A stretch of 64,000 bases of DNA. It comes from Achromobacter denitrificans NBRC 15125 (GTDB taxonomy: Bacteria; Pseudomonadota; Gammaproteobacteria; Burkholderiales; Burkholderiaceae_B). A model generated the notes under the pieces. That model was not told the DNA's origin. It worked only from the letters and a program-made list of their open reading frames with translations, and searched no databases. A program made the translations under genes and the position numbers. Shown here piece by piece: positions 40,725-49,784 of this stretch (position 1 is the stretch's first letter; each line of letters opens with the position of its first letter). Location: the NCBI RefSeq assembly GCF_001571365.1, contig NZ_BCTQ01000030.1, forward strand, positions 1 to 64,000, in the 5' to 3' direction.

Positions 40725-41717
40725 ATGGCCATTCCTCCCCTGACTTCTTCCGGCGCGCAGGATGACCTCCTGACCGAGCAGGCGGTGGAATGGTGCGTCC
40801 GCCTCCAGGATGAATCCTGTTCCGACCAGGATCGCGCGGCCTTCCAGGCCTGGCTGCAAGCGGATCCGCGCCACGAGCGCGAGTACCGCGCGGTTCATGA
40901 CCTCTGGGGCCTGGCGCGCCACCTGCCGGCCGCGCCCGCGCCCCTCGCCGCCCCCCCGGCGGCGCGCCGTTCGCGGCCCATCGCCCGCTGGACGCTCGGC
41001 GCCTGCGCGCTGGGGCTGGCGTGCTGGGCCGCAGGATGGTGGTTCGCGCTGCTGCCCGGCACCTACCAGCGCTATGCCAGCGGCGCGCAAACCACCACCG
41101 TCACGTTGGGCGACGGCACCGAAGTCGACATGAACATCGATACGGCCATGGTGTATCGCGCGTACCGCGATACCCGCCGCCTGCGCCTGGCCGATGGCGA
41201 AGCCTATTTCCGCGTCACGCACGACACCGCCCATCCCTTCGTGGTCGAGGCGGGCCGCGGCACGATCACGGTGACGGGCACCGCCTTCAATGTCTGGAAA
41301 TCGGGCGAGACCGTCATCGTGACCCTGGTCGAAGGCAGCGTCGACGTGCAAACGGAAGACGACGGCGCCGGCACCAGGAAACTGAGCCTGCGGCCGCAGA
41401 TGCAGGCACGCTACAGCGAACGCAGCGATCCCCAGGCGCGCGCGGTGACCGCCGCGGACTCGGCCGCATGGCGCCATGGGAAACTAGTGCTGGACAACAC
41501 CACGCTGCGCGACGCCATCATGCAGATCAACCGCTACTTGCCGGCCGACGGGCGCTACACCTCGGTGGATCCCGCGATTGCCGCGCTGCGGCTGGGCGGC
41601 ACCTACGATGTCCGCAACGTCGCCGAACTGGCCAACGCCCTGCCGGCCATCCTGCCCGTTCGTACCCTGCGCAAGGCCGACGGCAGCCTCGCCCTCGTGC
41701 CGGCCCCGCCAAGGTAG
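40725..41717 (+). CDS. FecR-family anti-sigma/signal-transfer protein
   Basis: A 330-residue protein. The N-terminal cytoplasmic sigma-binding domain (residues 15-65) shows A-F-Q-A-W-L-Q-A-D-P-R-H-E-R-E-Y, then comes one membrane helix (about 88-110). The periplasmic FecR domain follows (G-D-G-T-E-V-D-M-N, then G-E-A-Y-F-R-V) with a C-terminal STN-like part. It carries the signal from the loaded receptor to the sigma factor. Unlike the usual fecI-fecR operon it is divergent from the sigma gene and co-directional with the receptor. Confidence 0.92.
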   Translation: MAIPPLTSSGAQDDLLTEQAVEWCVRLQDESCSDQDRAAFQAWLQADPRHEREYRAVHDLWGLARHLPAAPAPLAAPPAARRSRPIARWTLGACALGLACWAAGWWFALLPGTYQRYASGAQTTTVTLGDGTEVDMNIDTAMVYRAYRDTRRLRLADGEAYFRVTHDTAHPFVVEAGRGTITVTGTAFNVWKSGETVIVTLVEGSVDVQTEDDGAGTRKLSLRPQMQARYSERSDPQARAVTAADSAAWRHGKLVLDNTTLRDAIMQINRYLPADGRYTSVDPAIAALRLGGTYDVRNVAELANALPAILPVRTLRKADGSLALVPAPPR

Positions 41718-41782
41718 GCGGCGGGCGACGTTACTTATTGTTTCAACTCTTCATTCCGGAACCGAGCGCTGATTTCGTCATA

Positions 41783-41801
41783 GATATTGATAGTGGTTAT
41801 T
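41783..41801 (+). promoter_or_regulatory. Fur-box-like site upstream of the TonB-dependent receptor
   Basis: GATATTGATAGTGGTTATT matches 14 of 19 positions of the Fur consensus and lies 31 bp before the receptor start, within an AT-rich 115-bp spacer. Together with the adjacent sigma factor/FecR pair this suggests dual control: Fur repression and sigma-dependent induction by the ligand. Confidence 0.6.
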
Positions 41802-41832
41802 ACTTTCAATCTCTTTTCCCCAAGACGAGACC

Positions 41833-44238
41833 ATGCGAGCCAGACAGAACGCGGCCTCCCGCGCATCGATTTCACCGTTCCGCCCCCGCCTTCCCCTCTT
41901 GCCGCTGCTAGGCGCGCTGACCCTGCTGAGCGTCTCCGTGCAGGCCGCGCCCGTCAACATCGACATACCGCCGCAAAGCCTGGCGCAGGCCCTGCATGAA
42001 CTCGGCCGCCAGGCCGATCTGCAAGTGCTCTACAGCCACGATCTCGTCGAAGGACTGCGCAGCCCGGCCGTGCAGGGCCGCATGGAGCCGGCCGAGGCGC
42101 TGGAACGCCTGCTCGGCGGACGCGGCATCCGCTATTCGATCCAGAACGGCACGATCACGCTGACGCCGATGCCGCAGACGACCATGCTGTCGCCCGTCAA
42201 CGTCGTGGGCTCGCTGCCCGATTCGGAAACCTACGTGGCGACGGTGACGTCCGCCGGCACGAAAACCGACACCCCGCTGATCGAAGTCCCGCAATCGATT
42301 TCGGTAATCACGGCCGCGCAGATCCGCGAGCAGAACCCCCAGACGCTGGGCGACGCCGTCCGCTACACGCCCGGCATCGTGGTGCAGGAAGGCTTCAATC
42401 GGACCGACGATCCCTTCATCATCCGCGGCTTCGACGTGCGCACCAATCCGGGCGTGATGTTCCGCGACGGCCTCAAGGTGCCGCTGCCCCACTACAGCGT
42501 CATGTCCGAACCGTATGCGCTCGATCGCATCGAAGTGGTGAAGGGCCCGGCCTCGGTGCTGTACGGACAGGCCTCGCCGGGCGGGATCGTCAACGTGGTC
42601 TCCAAGCGCCCGACCGATACCCCGCTGCGAGAACTCCAGCTCAGCGGGGGCTCGCACGACAACAAGCAGCTTGCCGCCGACTTCGGCGGCCGGATCGACG
42701 ACGAAGGCCGGCTGACGTATCGCCTGACCGGCCTGGTGCGCGGCGCCGACACCATGATCGACGACATCCCGGACGATCGCTACTACCTCGCCCCCGCCCT
42801 GACCTGGCGCATCGGCGCCGATACCTCGCTGACCCTGTTGGCGAGCTACATGAAGAACAAGACGGTCAACAACGCCGGCTATCCGCTGGAGGGCACGGTA
42901 AAGCCCAATCCGAACGGCAGGATTTCGCGCCACCGGTTCACCGGCGAACCCGACTGGAGCAAGTGGGACCAGGAGGTGGGCACCCTCGGCTACCAATTCG
43001 CGCACCGCTTCAACGAAACCTGGCAGTTCAAGCAGAACCTGAACTACGCCCAGTCGCGCAACCGCGTGAATCACGTCTACTGGAACACCTGGGTTCCGGG
43101 CAGCAACTTTTCCACCGCCGAACGCGGCGCCTACCGCCGCGACGACGATGCGCACGGCGTAAGCGTCGACAACCAGTTCGACGCCAAATGGGAGCTCGGA
43201 CGATTCAAGCACAACGTGCTCTTCGGGCTGGACTACACGGAGACCTACTTCACTCGCAAGCAGTACGCCGGCTACAACAATCTCGCGCCCATCGACTTCT
43301 TCCATCCGGTGTACGGCTCCAGCGTGGTCCTGCCCTCGGAGCCCAACACCTACACCAACGAAAAACGCAGCCAGGTTGGCCTGTACCTGCAGGACCAGAT
43401 CAAGTTCGACGACAAGCTGGTGCTGGTGCTCGGCGGACGCTACGACGACGCCGACGGCAAGACGCTGAACAAGCTCAACGGCAGCGCCACCCGCAGCGCC
43501 GACAATGCCTTCACCTGGCGCGCGGGCCTGCTCTACCTTGCCGACAACGGCCTCGCTCCCTACATCAGCTACTCGACCTCGTTCCAGCCGCAGACCGGCA
43601 CCACCTCCCCGCAACGCGGGACGACCCCGTTCGAGCCCACCAAGGGCAAGCAATGGGAAGCGGGCCTGAAGTACCAGCCCAGCGGCTCCAACTCCTTCGT
43701 CACGGCATCCGTATTCGAGCTGACCCGAACCAACGTGCCGACGGCCGATCTCGCCAATCCGATCTACAACGTGCAGGAAGGCGAAGTGCGTTCGCGCGGC
43801 GTCGAACTATCGGCGACGGCGAACCTCGCATCGGGCTGGAACCTGATCGCCGCCTACACCTACACCGACGCCGAAGTGACCAAGAGCAATACCAATACCC
43901 TCGGCAATACGCCCGAAGCCGTGCCGCGCAACATGGTGTCGCTGTGGTCCGACTACACGGTGCAATCCGGCCTGCTGGCCGGCCTGAACTTCGGCGGCGG
44001 CGTGCGCTACATGGGCTCGACGTTCAACAGCGCCAATACCGCCAAAGTGGCGGACTACACGTTGTTCGACGCGGCGGTCCGCTATGACTTCGGCGCGCAC
44101 ACCCCCTCCCTCAAGGGCTGGACCGCCGACCTCACGGTCCGCAACCTGTTCGACAAGGATTACGTGGCCTCTTGCACGTACGCCTGCTTCTACGGAGAAG
44201 GCCGGACGGTGCTGGGCCGGGTGACCTACAAGTGGTAG
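41833..44238 (+). CDS. TonB-dependent siderophore receptor with N-terminal signalling (STN) domain
   Basis: An 801-residue outer-membrane transducer. It has a signal peptide (about 1-38), an STN signalling domain (about 40-112, Q-S-L-A-Q-A-L-H-E-L-G-R-Q), a plug domain (E-V-P-Q-S-I-S-V-I-T, then G-F-D-V-R) and a long 22-strand-type barrel ending in G-R-V-T-Y-K-W with a terminal aromatic residue. It is of the FpvA/FhuE/FoxA class for ferric siderophores, which pass a signal to FecR. Its stop overlaps the convergent LysR stop by 13 bp. The siderophore is unknown. Confidence 0.93.
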   Translation: MRARQNAASRASISPFRPRLPLLPLLGALTLLSVSVQAAPVNIDIPPQSLAQALHELGRQADLQVLYSHDLVEGLRSPAVQGRMEPAEALERLLGGRGIRYSIQNGTITLTPMPQTTMLSPVNVVGSLPDSETYVATVTSAGTKTDTPLIEVPQSISVITAAQIREQNPQTLGDAVRYTPGIVVQEGFNRTDDPFIIRGFDVRTNPGVMFRDGLKVPLPHYSVMSEPYALDRIEVVKGPASVLYGQASPGGIVNVVSKRPTDTPLRELQLSGGSHDNKQLAADFGGRIDDEGRLTYRLTGLVRGADTMIDDIPDDRYYLAPALTWRIGADTSLTLLASYMKNKTVNNAGYPLEGTVKPNPNGRISRHRFTGEPDWSKWDQEVGTLGYQFAHRFNETWQFKQNLNYAQSRNRVNHVYWNTWVPGSNFSTAERGAYRRDDDAHGVSVDNQFDAKWELGRFKHNVLFGLDYTETYFTRKQYAGYNNLAPIDFFHPVYGSSVVLPSEPNTYTNEKRSQVGLYLQDQIKFDDKLVLVLGGRYDDADGKTLNKLNGSATRSADNAFTWRAGLLYLADNGLAPYISYSTSFQPQTGTTSPQRGTTPFEPTKGKQWEAGLKYQPSGSNSFVTASVFELTRTNVPTADLANPIYNVQEGEVRSRGVELSATANLASGWNLIAAYTYTDAEVTKSNTNTLGNTPEAVPRNMVSLWSDYTVQSGLLAGLNFGGGVRYMGSTFNSANTAKVADYTLFDAAVRYDFGAHTPSLKGWTADLTVRNLFDKDYVASCTYACFYGEGRTVLGRVTYKW

Positions 44239-45158
44239 TGGGCGCCGGCCGGGAATTCCTCGTCCAGCCATTGCAGGAAGGGTTCCAGCGCCGGCTTGCC
44301 GCGCGCCGCGCTGATGGCGCGATAGCATAGGCCGTCGCGCATTTCCTGCTTCCACACCCGGACCAGGGTTCCGGCCTCGACCGCGTCCCGCGCCAGCGCC
44401 GAGCGCGCCACGCAGAACCCCATGCCCGCCTCCACGGCCTGCAGCATGGTGGCCGAATCGTTGAACTGCAACGCGGCCTCCTCCGGCTGCACGCAGCGAT
44501 TGCCGGCCGCCAGCCAGCGGCTCCAGTCGTCGCGCTCGGAATTGCTCAGCAGCACCGGCCGGAACGGCGCCCCCTCCTTCTTGCGGGCCGTCATGCGCCG
44601 CGCCACCGCCGGGCTGGCGACCAGCCAGCTGATATCGTCGGTCAGCCGGCGATGGCGATGGCCGGTTTCGAAATGGCTGTCGGTAAGCCGGATGGAGACG
44701 TCGGCGCCCGAGGTTTCCAGATCGGCGAAGTAGCGGTGCGTGTCGATCTGCAGGTCCACCCAGGGGTGCGCCCGCACGAAGCGCGGCAGCCGGCCGGCCA
44801 GCACGCGCAGCGCGAAGCTGCGCGCCACCGACACCACCAGCGTCTGCCGGCCCGCCACCAGCGACAGCCGCCGCAGGCCGGCATCCAGGGTGCCGAACGC
44901 CTGCTGCGAATACGCGTACAGCGTCTCGCCTTCCTGCGTAAACGCCAGGCCGCGGGCCAGGCGGCGGAACAGCGCGACGCCCAGGTGCTGTTCGAGCAGC
45001 TTGATCTGCCGGCTCAGGGCGCCCTGCGTCAGATGCAGCTCCTCGCCGGCGCGCACCAGGTTCAGGTGCCGGCCCACGACATTGAAAAAGAGCAGCGCCT
45101 TCATGGACGGCAGGCGGCGCAGCAGCGACGCCTGCGCCAATGCATCCAAGTTCGTCAT
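44226..45158 (-). CDS. LysR-family transcriptional regulator (GcvA-like)
   Basis: A 310-residue LysR-type regulator. The winged helix around residues 20-80 shows L-V-R-A-G-E-E-L-H-L-T-Q-G-A-L-S-R-Q-I, followed by a GcvA-type effector domain. It is divergent from the Bug/aminotransferase operon; the 159-bp spacer contains a 7-bp inverted repeat of LysR type. It therefore most likely controls that operon and itself. Confidence 0.92.
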   Translation of the reverse strand: MTNLDALAQASLLRRLPSMKALLFFNVVGRHLNLVRAGEELHLTQGALSRQIKLLEQHLGVALFRRLARGLAFTQEGETLYAYSQQAFGTLDAGLRRLSLVAGRQTLVVSVARSFALRVLAGRLPRFVRAHPWVDLQIDTHRYFADLETSGADVSIRLTDSHFETGHRHRRLTDDISWLVASPAVARRMTARKKEGAPFRPVLLSNSERDDWSRWLAAGNRCVQPEEAALQFNDSATMLQAVEAGMGFCVARSALARDAVEAGTLVRVWKQEMRDGLCYRAISAARGKPALEPFLQWLDEEFPAGAHYHL

Positions 45159-45217
45159 AGCTTAATTCCATGAAAACCGGCCCCGCCCAGGCGGGATCCC
45201 AGGGCGCCAGTGTACCG

Positions 45218-45240
45218 AGGTATGCAATAAGCTCATACCT
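45218..45240. promoter_or_regulatory. LysR-type operator before the Bug/aminotransferase operon
   Basis: AGGTATG (45218-45224) and CATACCT (45234-45240) are perfect inverted arms separated by nine bases, containing the T-N11-A core expected for LysR proteins. The site lies about 60 bp from the LysR start and 78 bp from the Bug start, a normal place for joint autoregulation and activation. Confidence 0.6.
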
Positions 45241-45317
45241 CATGGGAAAGACCGTGCATTGTTCCGCGCGGCCCGGCGCTGCATATTGAGCGCCTTCCCA
45301 ATTCTCCTGGAGCCATC

Positions 45318-46298
45318 ATGACCGTTCTCCACCGCATTCTCGGCCGGACGCTGGCGGGCGCCGGCCTGCTGGCCTGCCTGGCCGCGCCGGCGCATGCCGC
45401 CGGCTTTCCCGACCGGCCCATCTCCATCATCGTTCCCTATACGCCGGGGGGCAGCTCCGACGTCGTGGCGCGCCTGCTCGGCCAGCAACTGGCCGTGGAA
45501 CTGAAGCAATCGGTCGTCGTGGAAAACAAGCCGGGCGCCGGCGCCACCCTGGGCACCTCGCTGGTCGCCAAGGCCGCGCCCGACGGCTATACCGTGCTGC
45601 TGGCCGACAACGCCCAGACCACCGCCCCCTCGCTATACCCGCGGCTGCCCTATGACGCCGTCAAGAGCTTCACCGCCCTCGGCATGGTCGGCATCGCGCC
45701 CGCCATGCTGCTGTCGAACCAGCCCTCGGGGCTGCGCAGCGTCAAGGACATGCGCGACGACGTCGAACGCAACCGCAGGGGCTACACCATCGGCGTCGGA
45801 TCCGGCAGCCCCAGCCACCTGATCTCGGCCTTCTTCCAGCGGCGCTCCGAACTCAACCTGATGATGGTGCCCTACAAGGGCGCCTCACAGGCCGCCACCG
45901 ACGTGCTGGGCGGGCAGATCGACCTCATCTTCACCAACCCGGCCTCGGCCGCGCAATACCTGCAATCGGGCCGGATGAACGCCATCGGCATGACCGGCAC
46001 CGAGCGCCTGCCCTCGCTGCCCAACGTCGCCACCTTCCAGGAACAGGGCGTCAAGGGCCTGGAGAACGTGAAGTACTGGTTCGCCGTGCTGGCCCCCGCG
46101 GGCCTGCCCGCCGACGTCAGCAACAAATGGCATGCGGCCCTGGCCGCGACCCTGGCCCATCCGGAGGTCAAGCGCCGCCTGGCCGAGCTGGGCATCACGC
46201 AGGTCGCCATGACGCCCGAACAACTCCAGGGCTTCATCGCGGAAGACCGCGAAACCTGGGCCAATGTGGTCAAAGAAAACGGAATGCAATTGCAATGA
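45318..46298 (+). CDS. Bug-family (TctC) periplasmic solute-binding protein
   Basis: A 326-residue protein with a signal peptide ending A-H-A-A-G (about residue 24). TctC motifs are F-P-D-R-P-I-S-I-I-V-P-Y-T-P-G-G-S-S-D, V-V-E-N-K-P-G-A-G-A-T-L-G and P-D-G-Y-T-V-L-L-A. Its stop overlaps the start of the class V aminotransferase gene (ATGA), so binding protein and enzyme are translationally coupled. This close coupling suggests it binds the substrate of that enzyme or a related amino or keto acid. Confidence 0.93.
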   Translation: MTVLHRILGRTLAGAGLLACLAAPAHAAGFPDRPISIIVPYTPGGSSDVVARLLGQQLAVELKQSVVVENKPGAGATLGTSLVAKAAPDGYTVLLADNAQTTAPSLYPRLPYDAVKSFTALGMVGIAPAMLLSNQPSGLRSVKDMRDDVERNRRGYTIGVGSGSPSHLISAFFQRRSELNLMMVPYKGASQAATDVLGGQIDLIFTNPASAAQYLQSGRMNAIGMTGTERLPSLPNVATFQEQGVKGLENVKYWFAVLAPAGLPADVSNKWHAALAATLAHPEVKRRLAELGITQVAMTPEQLQGFIAEDRETWANVVKENGMQLQ

Positions 46299-47506
46299 AC
46301 ACCCTCCTCCAACCCGGCGGCGATGCCGCCGACGCCCTGGCCGCCGCCCGCGCCCTCTTCCCCGGCGCCAGCACCCAGGCCTACATCGACGTCGCCAGCC
46401 GCGGCCTGATGCTGGCGAGCGCGCCGCAAGCGGCCAGCGACCACCTGCAGCAACGCGTATTGGGCCGGGCCGACAAGGCCGCCTACTTCGCCGTGGTGGA
46501 AGCGGCGCGCGCAGGCATCGCCCGCCTGCTCAATTGCCAGCCCGATGAGATCGCCATCACCAAGAACGTCTCGGACGGCCTGAACATCATCGCCAGCGCG
46601 ATCGACTGGCGGGCCGGCGACGAAGTCCTGGTCTGCCCGGGCATCGAACACCCCAACAACCTCTATGCCTGGCGCAACCTGGAGGCCCGCGGCGTGTCGG
46701 TGCGCGAGATCGCCGCGCAGCACGGCGAACTGTCGATCGATGCCGTGCGCGAAGTGCTGCAAGGCCCGCACCGGGCGCGCGTGCTGACCGTTTCGGGCAC
46801 CTCCTTCATCCCCGGCTCGCGGATCGACCTGGACGGCCTGGGCGAACTCTGCCGCGCCCACGGCGTGCAGCTGGTGGTCGACGGCGCGCAGACCGTCGGC
46901 ATCACGCATATCGACCTGGCGCGCACGCCCGTGGACGCAATGGCGATGAGCACCCAGAAAGGGCTGTGCTCGGTGTACGGCATGGGCTTTCTGTACGTCA
47001 GGAAATCGCTGGCGCAGACCCTGCGGCCGCAAAGCCTGGCGCGTTTCGGCGTAGACATCCCCGCCACGCATGAAGCCGACTACGACACCGGCCCCATCGT
47101 GTTCCAGCAAGGCGCGCGCCGCTTCGACCTGGGCAACTACAACTTCCTGGGCGCGACCCTGGTGAAGGACAGCCTGGACGTACTGAATGGCATCGGCACG
47201 GCGGCCATCGACAGCCATGTCACGCAACTGGCCGGCACGCTGGCCACGGGCCTGGAGGCCATGGGCGCGCCGGTGCACCAGCCGCGAACCGGGCGCCGCT
47301 CCAACATCGTGTGCGTGCAGGCGCGCAGCGGGCCGCCCGCCGCGGCCGCTCTGCAGGCGCACCTGAAGGCCTGCAACGTGCAGGCGGCGCTACGGCGCAA
47401 CACCGTGCGCTTTTCCTTCCATCTCTACAACGACCCGACCGACGTGGCCGCGGCGCTGGAAGCGACCGAAGGGTGGATGCGCCGGAACGGCGCCAGCCTG
47501 GGCTGA
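46295..47506 (+). CDS. Class V aminotransferase-fold PLP enzyme
   Basis: A 403-residue fold-type I PLP protein of the class V group (cysteine desulfurase, isopenicillin N epimerase, kynureninase relatives). The pyridoxal lysine lies in M-S-T-Q-K-G-L; upstream V-V-D-G-A-Q-T-V-G contains the ring-binding Asp, and E-H-P-N-N-L lies in the middle. No cysteine-desulfurase active Cys loop is recognisable. ATG 46295 overlaps the Bug stop. The reaction could be an elimination, epimerisation or amino transfer; the substrate is unknown. Confidence 0.86.
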   Translation: MNTLLQPGGDAADALAAARALFPGASTQAYIDVASRGLMLASAPQAASDHLQQRVLGRADKAAYFAVVEAARAGIARLLNCQPDEIAITKNVSDGLNIIASAIDWRAGDEVLVCPGIEHPNNLYAWRNLEARGVSVREIAAQHGELSIDAVREVLQGPHRARVLTVSGTSFIPGSRIDLDGLGELCRAHGVQLVVDGAQTVGITHIDLARTPVDAMAMSTQKGLCSVYGMGFLYVRKSLAQTLRPQSLARFGVDIPATHEADYDTGPIVFQQGARRFDLGNYNFLGATLVKDSLDVLNGIGTAAIDSHVTQLAGTLATGLEAMGAPVHQPRTGRRSNIVCVQARSGPPAAAALQAHLKACNVQAALRRNTVRFSFHLYNDPTDVAAALEATEGWMRRNGASLG

Positions 47507-47582
47507 GGCTGCGGCGCCTCGGGGCCTGCCCGCCGCGGTTCGTGGCAGGTCCGCTAAGCTCCCCTGCCCATGCGCTTTCCTC

Positions 47583-47602
47583 GCCTTGGGAACGCCCAAG
47601 GC
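47583..47602. terminator. Hairpin between convergent genes
   Basis: GCCTTGGG-AACG-CCCAAGGC is a perfect 8-bp stem with a four-base loop in the 139-bp gap between the aminotransferase stop and the PhzF stop. No T-run follows on either strand, so a bidirectional terminator role is only likely from position. Confidence 0.45.
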
Positions 47603-47645
47603 CGTTGGCCAATGCGGCGTTCGGGCGGAACCGAGATTCCCCGCG

Positions 47646-48434
47646 TCAAAGATAAATCACCCCCCGCAGGTACAGCGCCGCCTGCCCGCTGATGACCACC
47701 CGGCCGTTGTCGAGCACTTCACATTGCAACTGCCCCTTGCGCGCCCCACCCTGCTGCGCGGTGAGCGCGCGCTTGCCCAGCCGCTGCGCCCAATACGGCG
47801 CCAGCGAGGTATGCGCGGAACCCGTCACCGGGTCTTCGTTCACGCCGACCCTCGGCCCGAACCAGCGCGACACGAAATCGAACTTCGCCGAGGGCGCGGT
47901 CACGGCGATGCCGCGGGCGTCGAACGCCGCCAGCGCCGCGAAGTCCGGCGTCAGGCCGTCGATGAGCGCCTCGTCCTCGATCACCACCAGATAGTCATCC
48001 GTGCGGTACAGCGCCTGGGCGCGCGCCAGGCCCAACGCCGCCAGCAGGCCGGGCGGGATCTCCATGGCCTCGGGCTGCTTCGCCGGGAAGTCCATCGCCA
48101 GGCTGTCGCCGGCCCGGCGAACCTGCAATTCGCCGCTGCGCGTGGCGAACCGTAGCACTTCGTCCTTCACGCCCAATTGCTCGAACAGCACGTAGGCCGA
48201 CGCCAGCGTCGCATGCCCGCAGAGATCGACTTCGACCGCGGGCGTGAACCAGCGCAATTCGTGGACGTCGCCCCGGCGCACGAAATAGGCGGTTTCGGAG
48301 AGGTTGTTTTCCTCGGCGATGCGTTGCAGCGTTTCGTCGGGTAGCCAGGCCTCCAGAGGAATGACTGCCGCCGGATTGCCGCCGAACGGCGCGGAAGTGA
48401 AGGCGTCTACCTGATAGAGATCGAATTGGGACAT
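47646..48434 (-). CDS. PhzF-family isomerase/epimerase-like protein
   Basis: A 262-residue protein of the PhzF/diaminopimelate-epimerase fold, starting at ATG 48434. It shows the opening Q-V-D-A-F-T-S-A-P-F-G-G-N-P-A-A-V and the catalytic glutamate in E-E-N-N-L-S-E-T-A-Y-F (about residue 45). In the second half, G-S-A-H-T-S-L-A-P-Y-W follows D-P-V-T. Most members outside phenazine operons have no known substrate. It stands alone here, with a short tandem repeat upstream. Confidence 0.88.
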   Translation of the reverse strand: MSQFDLYQVDAFTSAPFGGNPAAVIPLEAWLPDETLQRIAEENNLSETAYFVRRGDVHELRWFTPAVEVDLCGHATLASAYVLFEQLGVKDEVLRFATRSGELQVRRAGDSLAMDFPAKQPEAMEIPPGLLAALGLARAQALYRTDDYLVVIEDEALIDGLTPDFAALAAFDARGIAVTAPSAKFDFVSRWFGPRVGVNEDPVTGSAHTSLAPYWAQRLGKRALTAQQGGARKGQLQCEVLDNGRVVISGQAALYLRGVIYL

Positions 48435-48507
48435 GGCGGGATCCGGAAGGAAACGGGGGGTACGCGCGAGGCGCATGACGGCATTGTGCCATCCGCGCCC
48501 GGCGCGG

Positions 48508-48563
48508 CGTCCGCTCGCCCGGCGCCCGCTTGCACGGCGCCCGCTTGCCCGGCGCCCGCTCAG
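48508..48563. repeat. 15-bp tandem repeat, about 3.6 copies
   Basis: The unit CGCCCGCTTGCCCGG occurs at 48508, 48523, 48538 and 48553 (last copy partial) with one to three changes per copy. It fills the end of the gap between the PhzF start region and the stop of the upstream membrane-protein gene, touching that stop. The unit length keeps frame. Copy number may vary between strains. Confidence 0.75.
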
Positions 48564-49783
48564 TTTGCCAGCAGCTCCACGGTCCGCGAGTTGTAGCCGG
48601 CATACGCGCCGCCGCAGGACGCGTAGGGCTGGGCCGAAGGCGGCAGCCCCGTGCTGCGGATCGCGAGCTTATCGCCGCGGGATCGGATTTCCCGGAAGCG
48701 CTCCGCGGCCACCGAGCCGTCGGGCAGGAAATACAGGCGCACGCGCGTCAGCGCCTTGGCGGGATCGGCCTTGCTGGCCGGGCTGAACGCCGGCACGGAC
48801 ACCGTTGCCTCATGCCAGGCGCCGGGGTTCTCCACGGTCTGCCAGCGCACGCGCGCCGGCTGGTCCAGCGAGAGCAACACCGGACTGCCGCCGTGGTTGA
48901 AATCGCAAGGACGACCCACCAGGCTTTGCGCGGCATATCCACCCATGTCGTAGGTCTGGCCGTTGATCTCCACCCTGGCTATCGTCTCGGACGTGTAGTT
49001 ATTCATCCCGAAGATCGCAAGCCCCGGAATGCGGGCCGACTCCATGCTCTGCTCGGTCATGAGCGAGAAGCGCGCGATGCTGGGCGCCACCTCGACATGG
49101 TCGGCGTAATGGAAATACTGATGCACCAGCAGCCCCGCCGCGCCAAACGCATACGCGGACGGCAGCTTCCCCAGATCGGGATAAGGCTGGCGGCGCAACG
49201 GCAGGGACGCCCCCGGCGCTCCCCCCTCGTCGAGATAGACATAGCGCTCGACGCCTTCCTTCAGGCGCGCGCCGGCATAGGGAAACCTGTCGTCGGTCTC
49301 GGAACCTGGACCCGGATAGCGGCGGAACTGGGCGTAACGACGATCCTCGGCCGACGCCGGCTCCATGGTGGGGAAAACGCCCGAAGCCCCCGACGCCTTG
49401 CGGGTGTCCAGCCAGATCGTGCGGCCGCTCAGGTTCACATGGGTCTCGGCGATGGCGGGATGCGACTCGCGGAAGCGGTCCCGCCGGGCCGTCAGGATGG
49501 ACTCGTGCACCGGAACGATCATCGCGGCCAGCAATGGCGGAATGAACATCAGGGCATGGGCGCGTCCGGGCAGCCGGCCGCGGTCGCGCACCATATACAC
49601 CAGCCAGGTCAGCGCCAGCACGATCGCCAGCGGTCCGCCGAACATCACCCCGTAGGCCAGCAAGGCCGCCGCGCCCCACCCCATATCGGGGGTGATCACG
49701 GCCCAGCCGCCCAGGAAGGCCAGCAGGCCCGCCAACAGGCAGGAAATAGCGATGCCGAACCAATAATCCCGGGTCTTCTTCAA
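48560..49783 (-). CDS. Membrane-anchored protein of unknown function
   Basis: A 407-residue protein. Translation probably starts at TTG 49783 (AAGGA seven bases upstream); no in-frame ATG is near. Three hydrophobic helices lie in the first 95 residues (about 9-30, 38-62, 77-95). A large, probably periplasmic domain of about 310 residues follows, with a repeated R-R-Y-P-G-P/Y-P-D-L pattern of aromatic and Pro residues. Part of it reads V-G-R-P-C-D-F-N-H-G-G-S-P, like immunity or DUF2931-type proteins of type VI loci, but I cannot assign it. The neighbours do not suggest a role. Confidence 0.7.
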   Translation of the reverse strand: MKKTRDYWFGIAISCLLAGLLAFLGGWAVITPDMGWGAAALLAYGVMFGGPLAIVLALTWLVYMVRDRGRLPGRAHALMFIPPLLAAMIVPVHESILTARRDRFRESHPAIAETHVNLSGRTIWLDTRKASGASGVFPTMEPASAEDRRYAQFRRYPGPGSETDDRFPYAGARLKEGVERYVYLDEGGAPGASLPLRRQPYPDLGKLPSAYAFGAAGLLVHQYFHYADHVEVAPSIARFSLMTEQSMESARIPGLAIFGMNNYTSETIARVEINGQTYDMGGYAAQSLVGRPCDFNHGGSPVLLSLDQPARVRWQTVENPGAWHEATVSVPAFSPASKADPAKALTRVRLYFLPDGSVAAERFREIRSRGDKLAIRSTGLPPSAQPYASCGGAYAGYNSRTVELLAN

Positions 49784-49784
49784 G

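Noticed and set aside
48433..48786. A plus-strand frame with repeated R-R-P-L-A units
   Set aside because: It only translates the 15-bp repeat and then runs antisense to the membrane-protein gene; no ribosome site or family.
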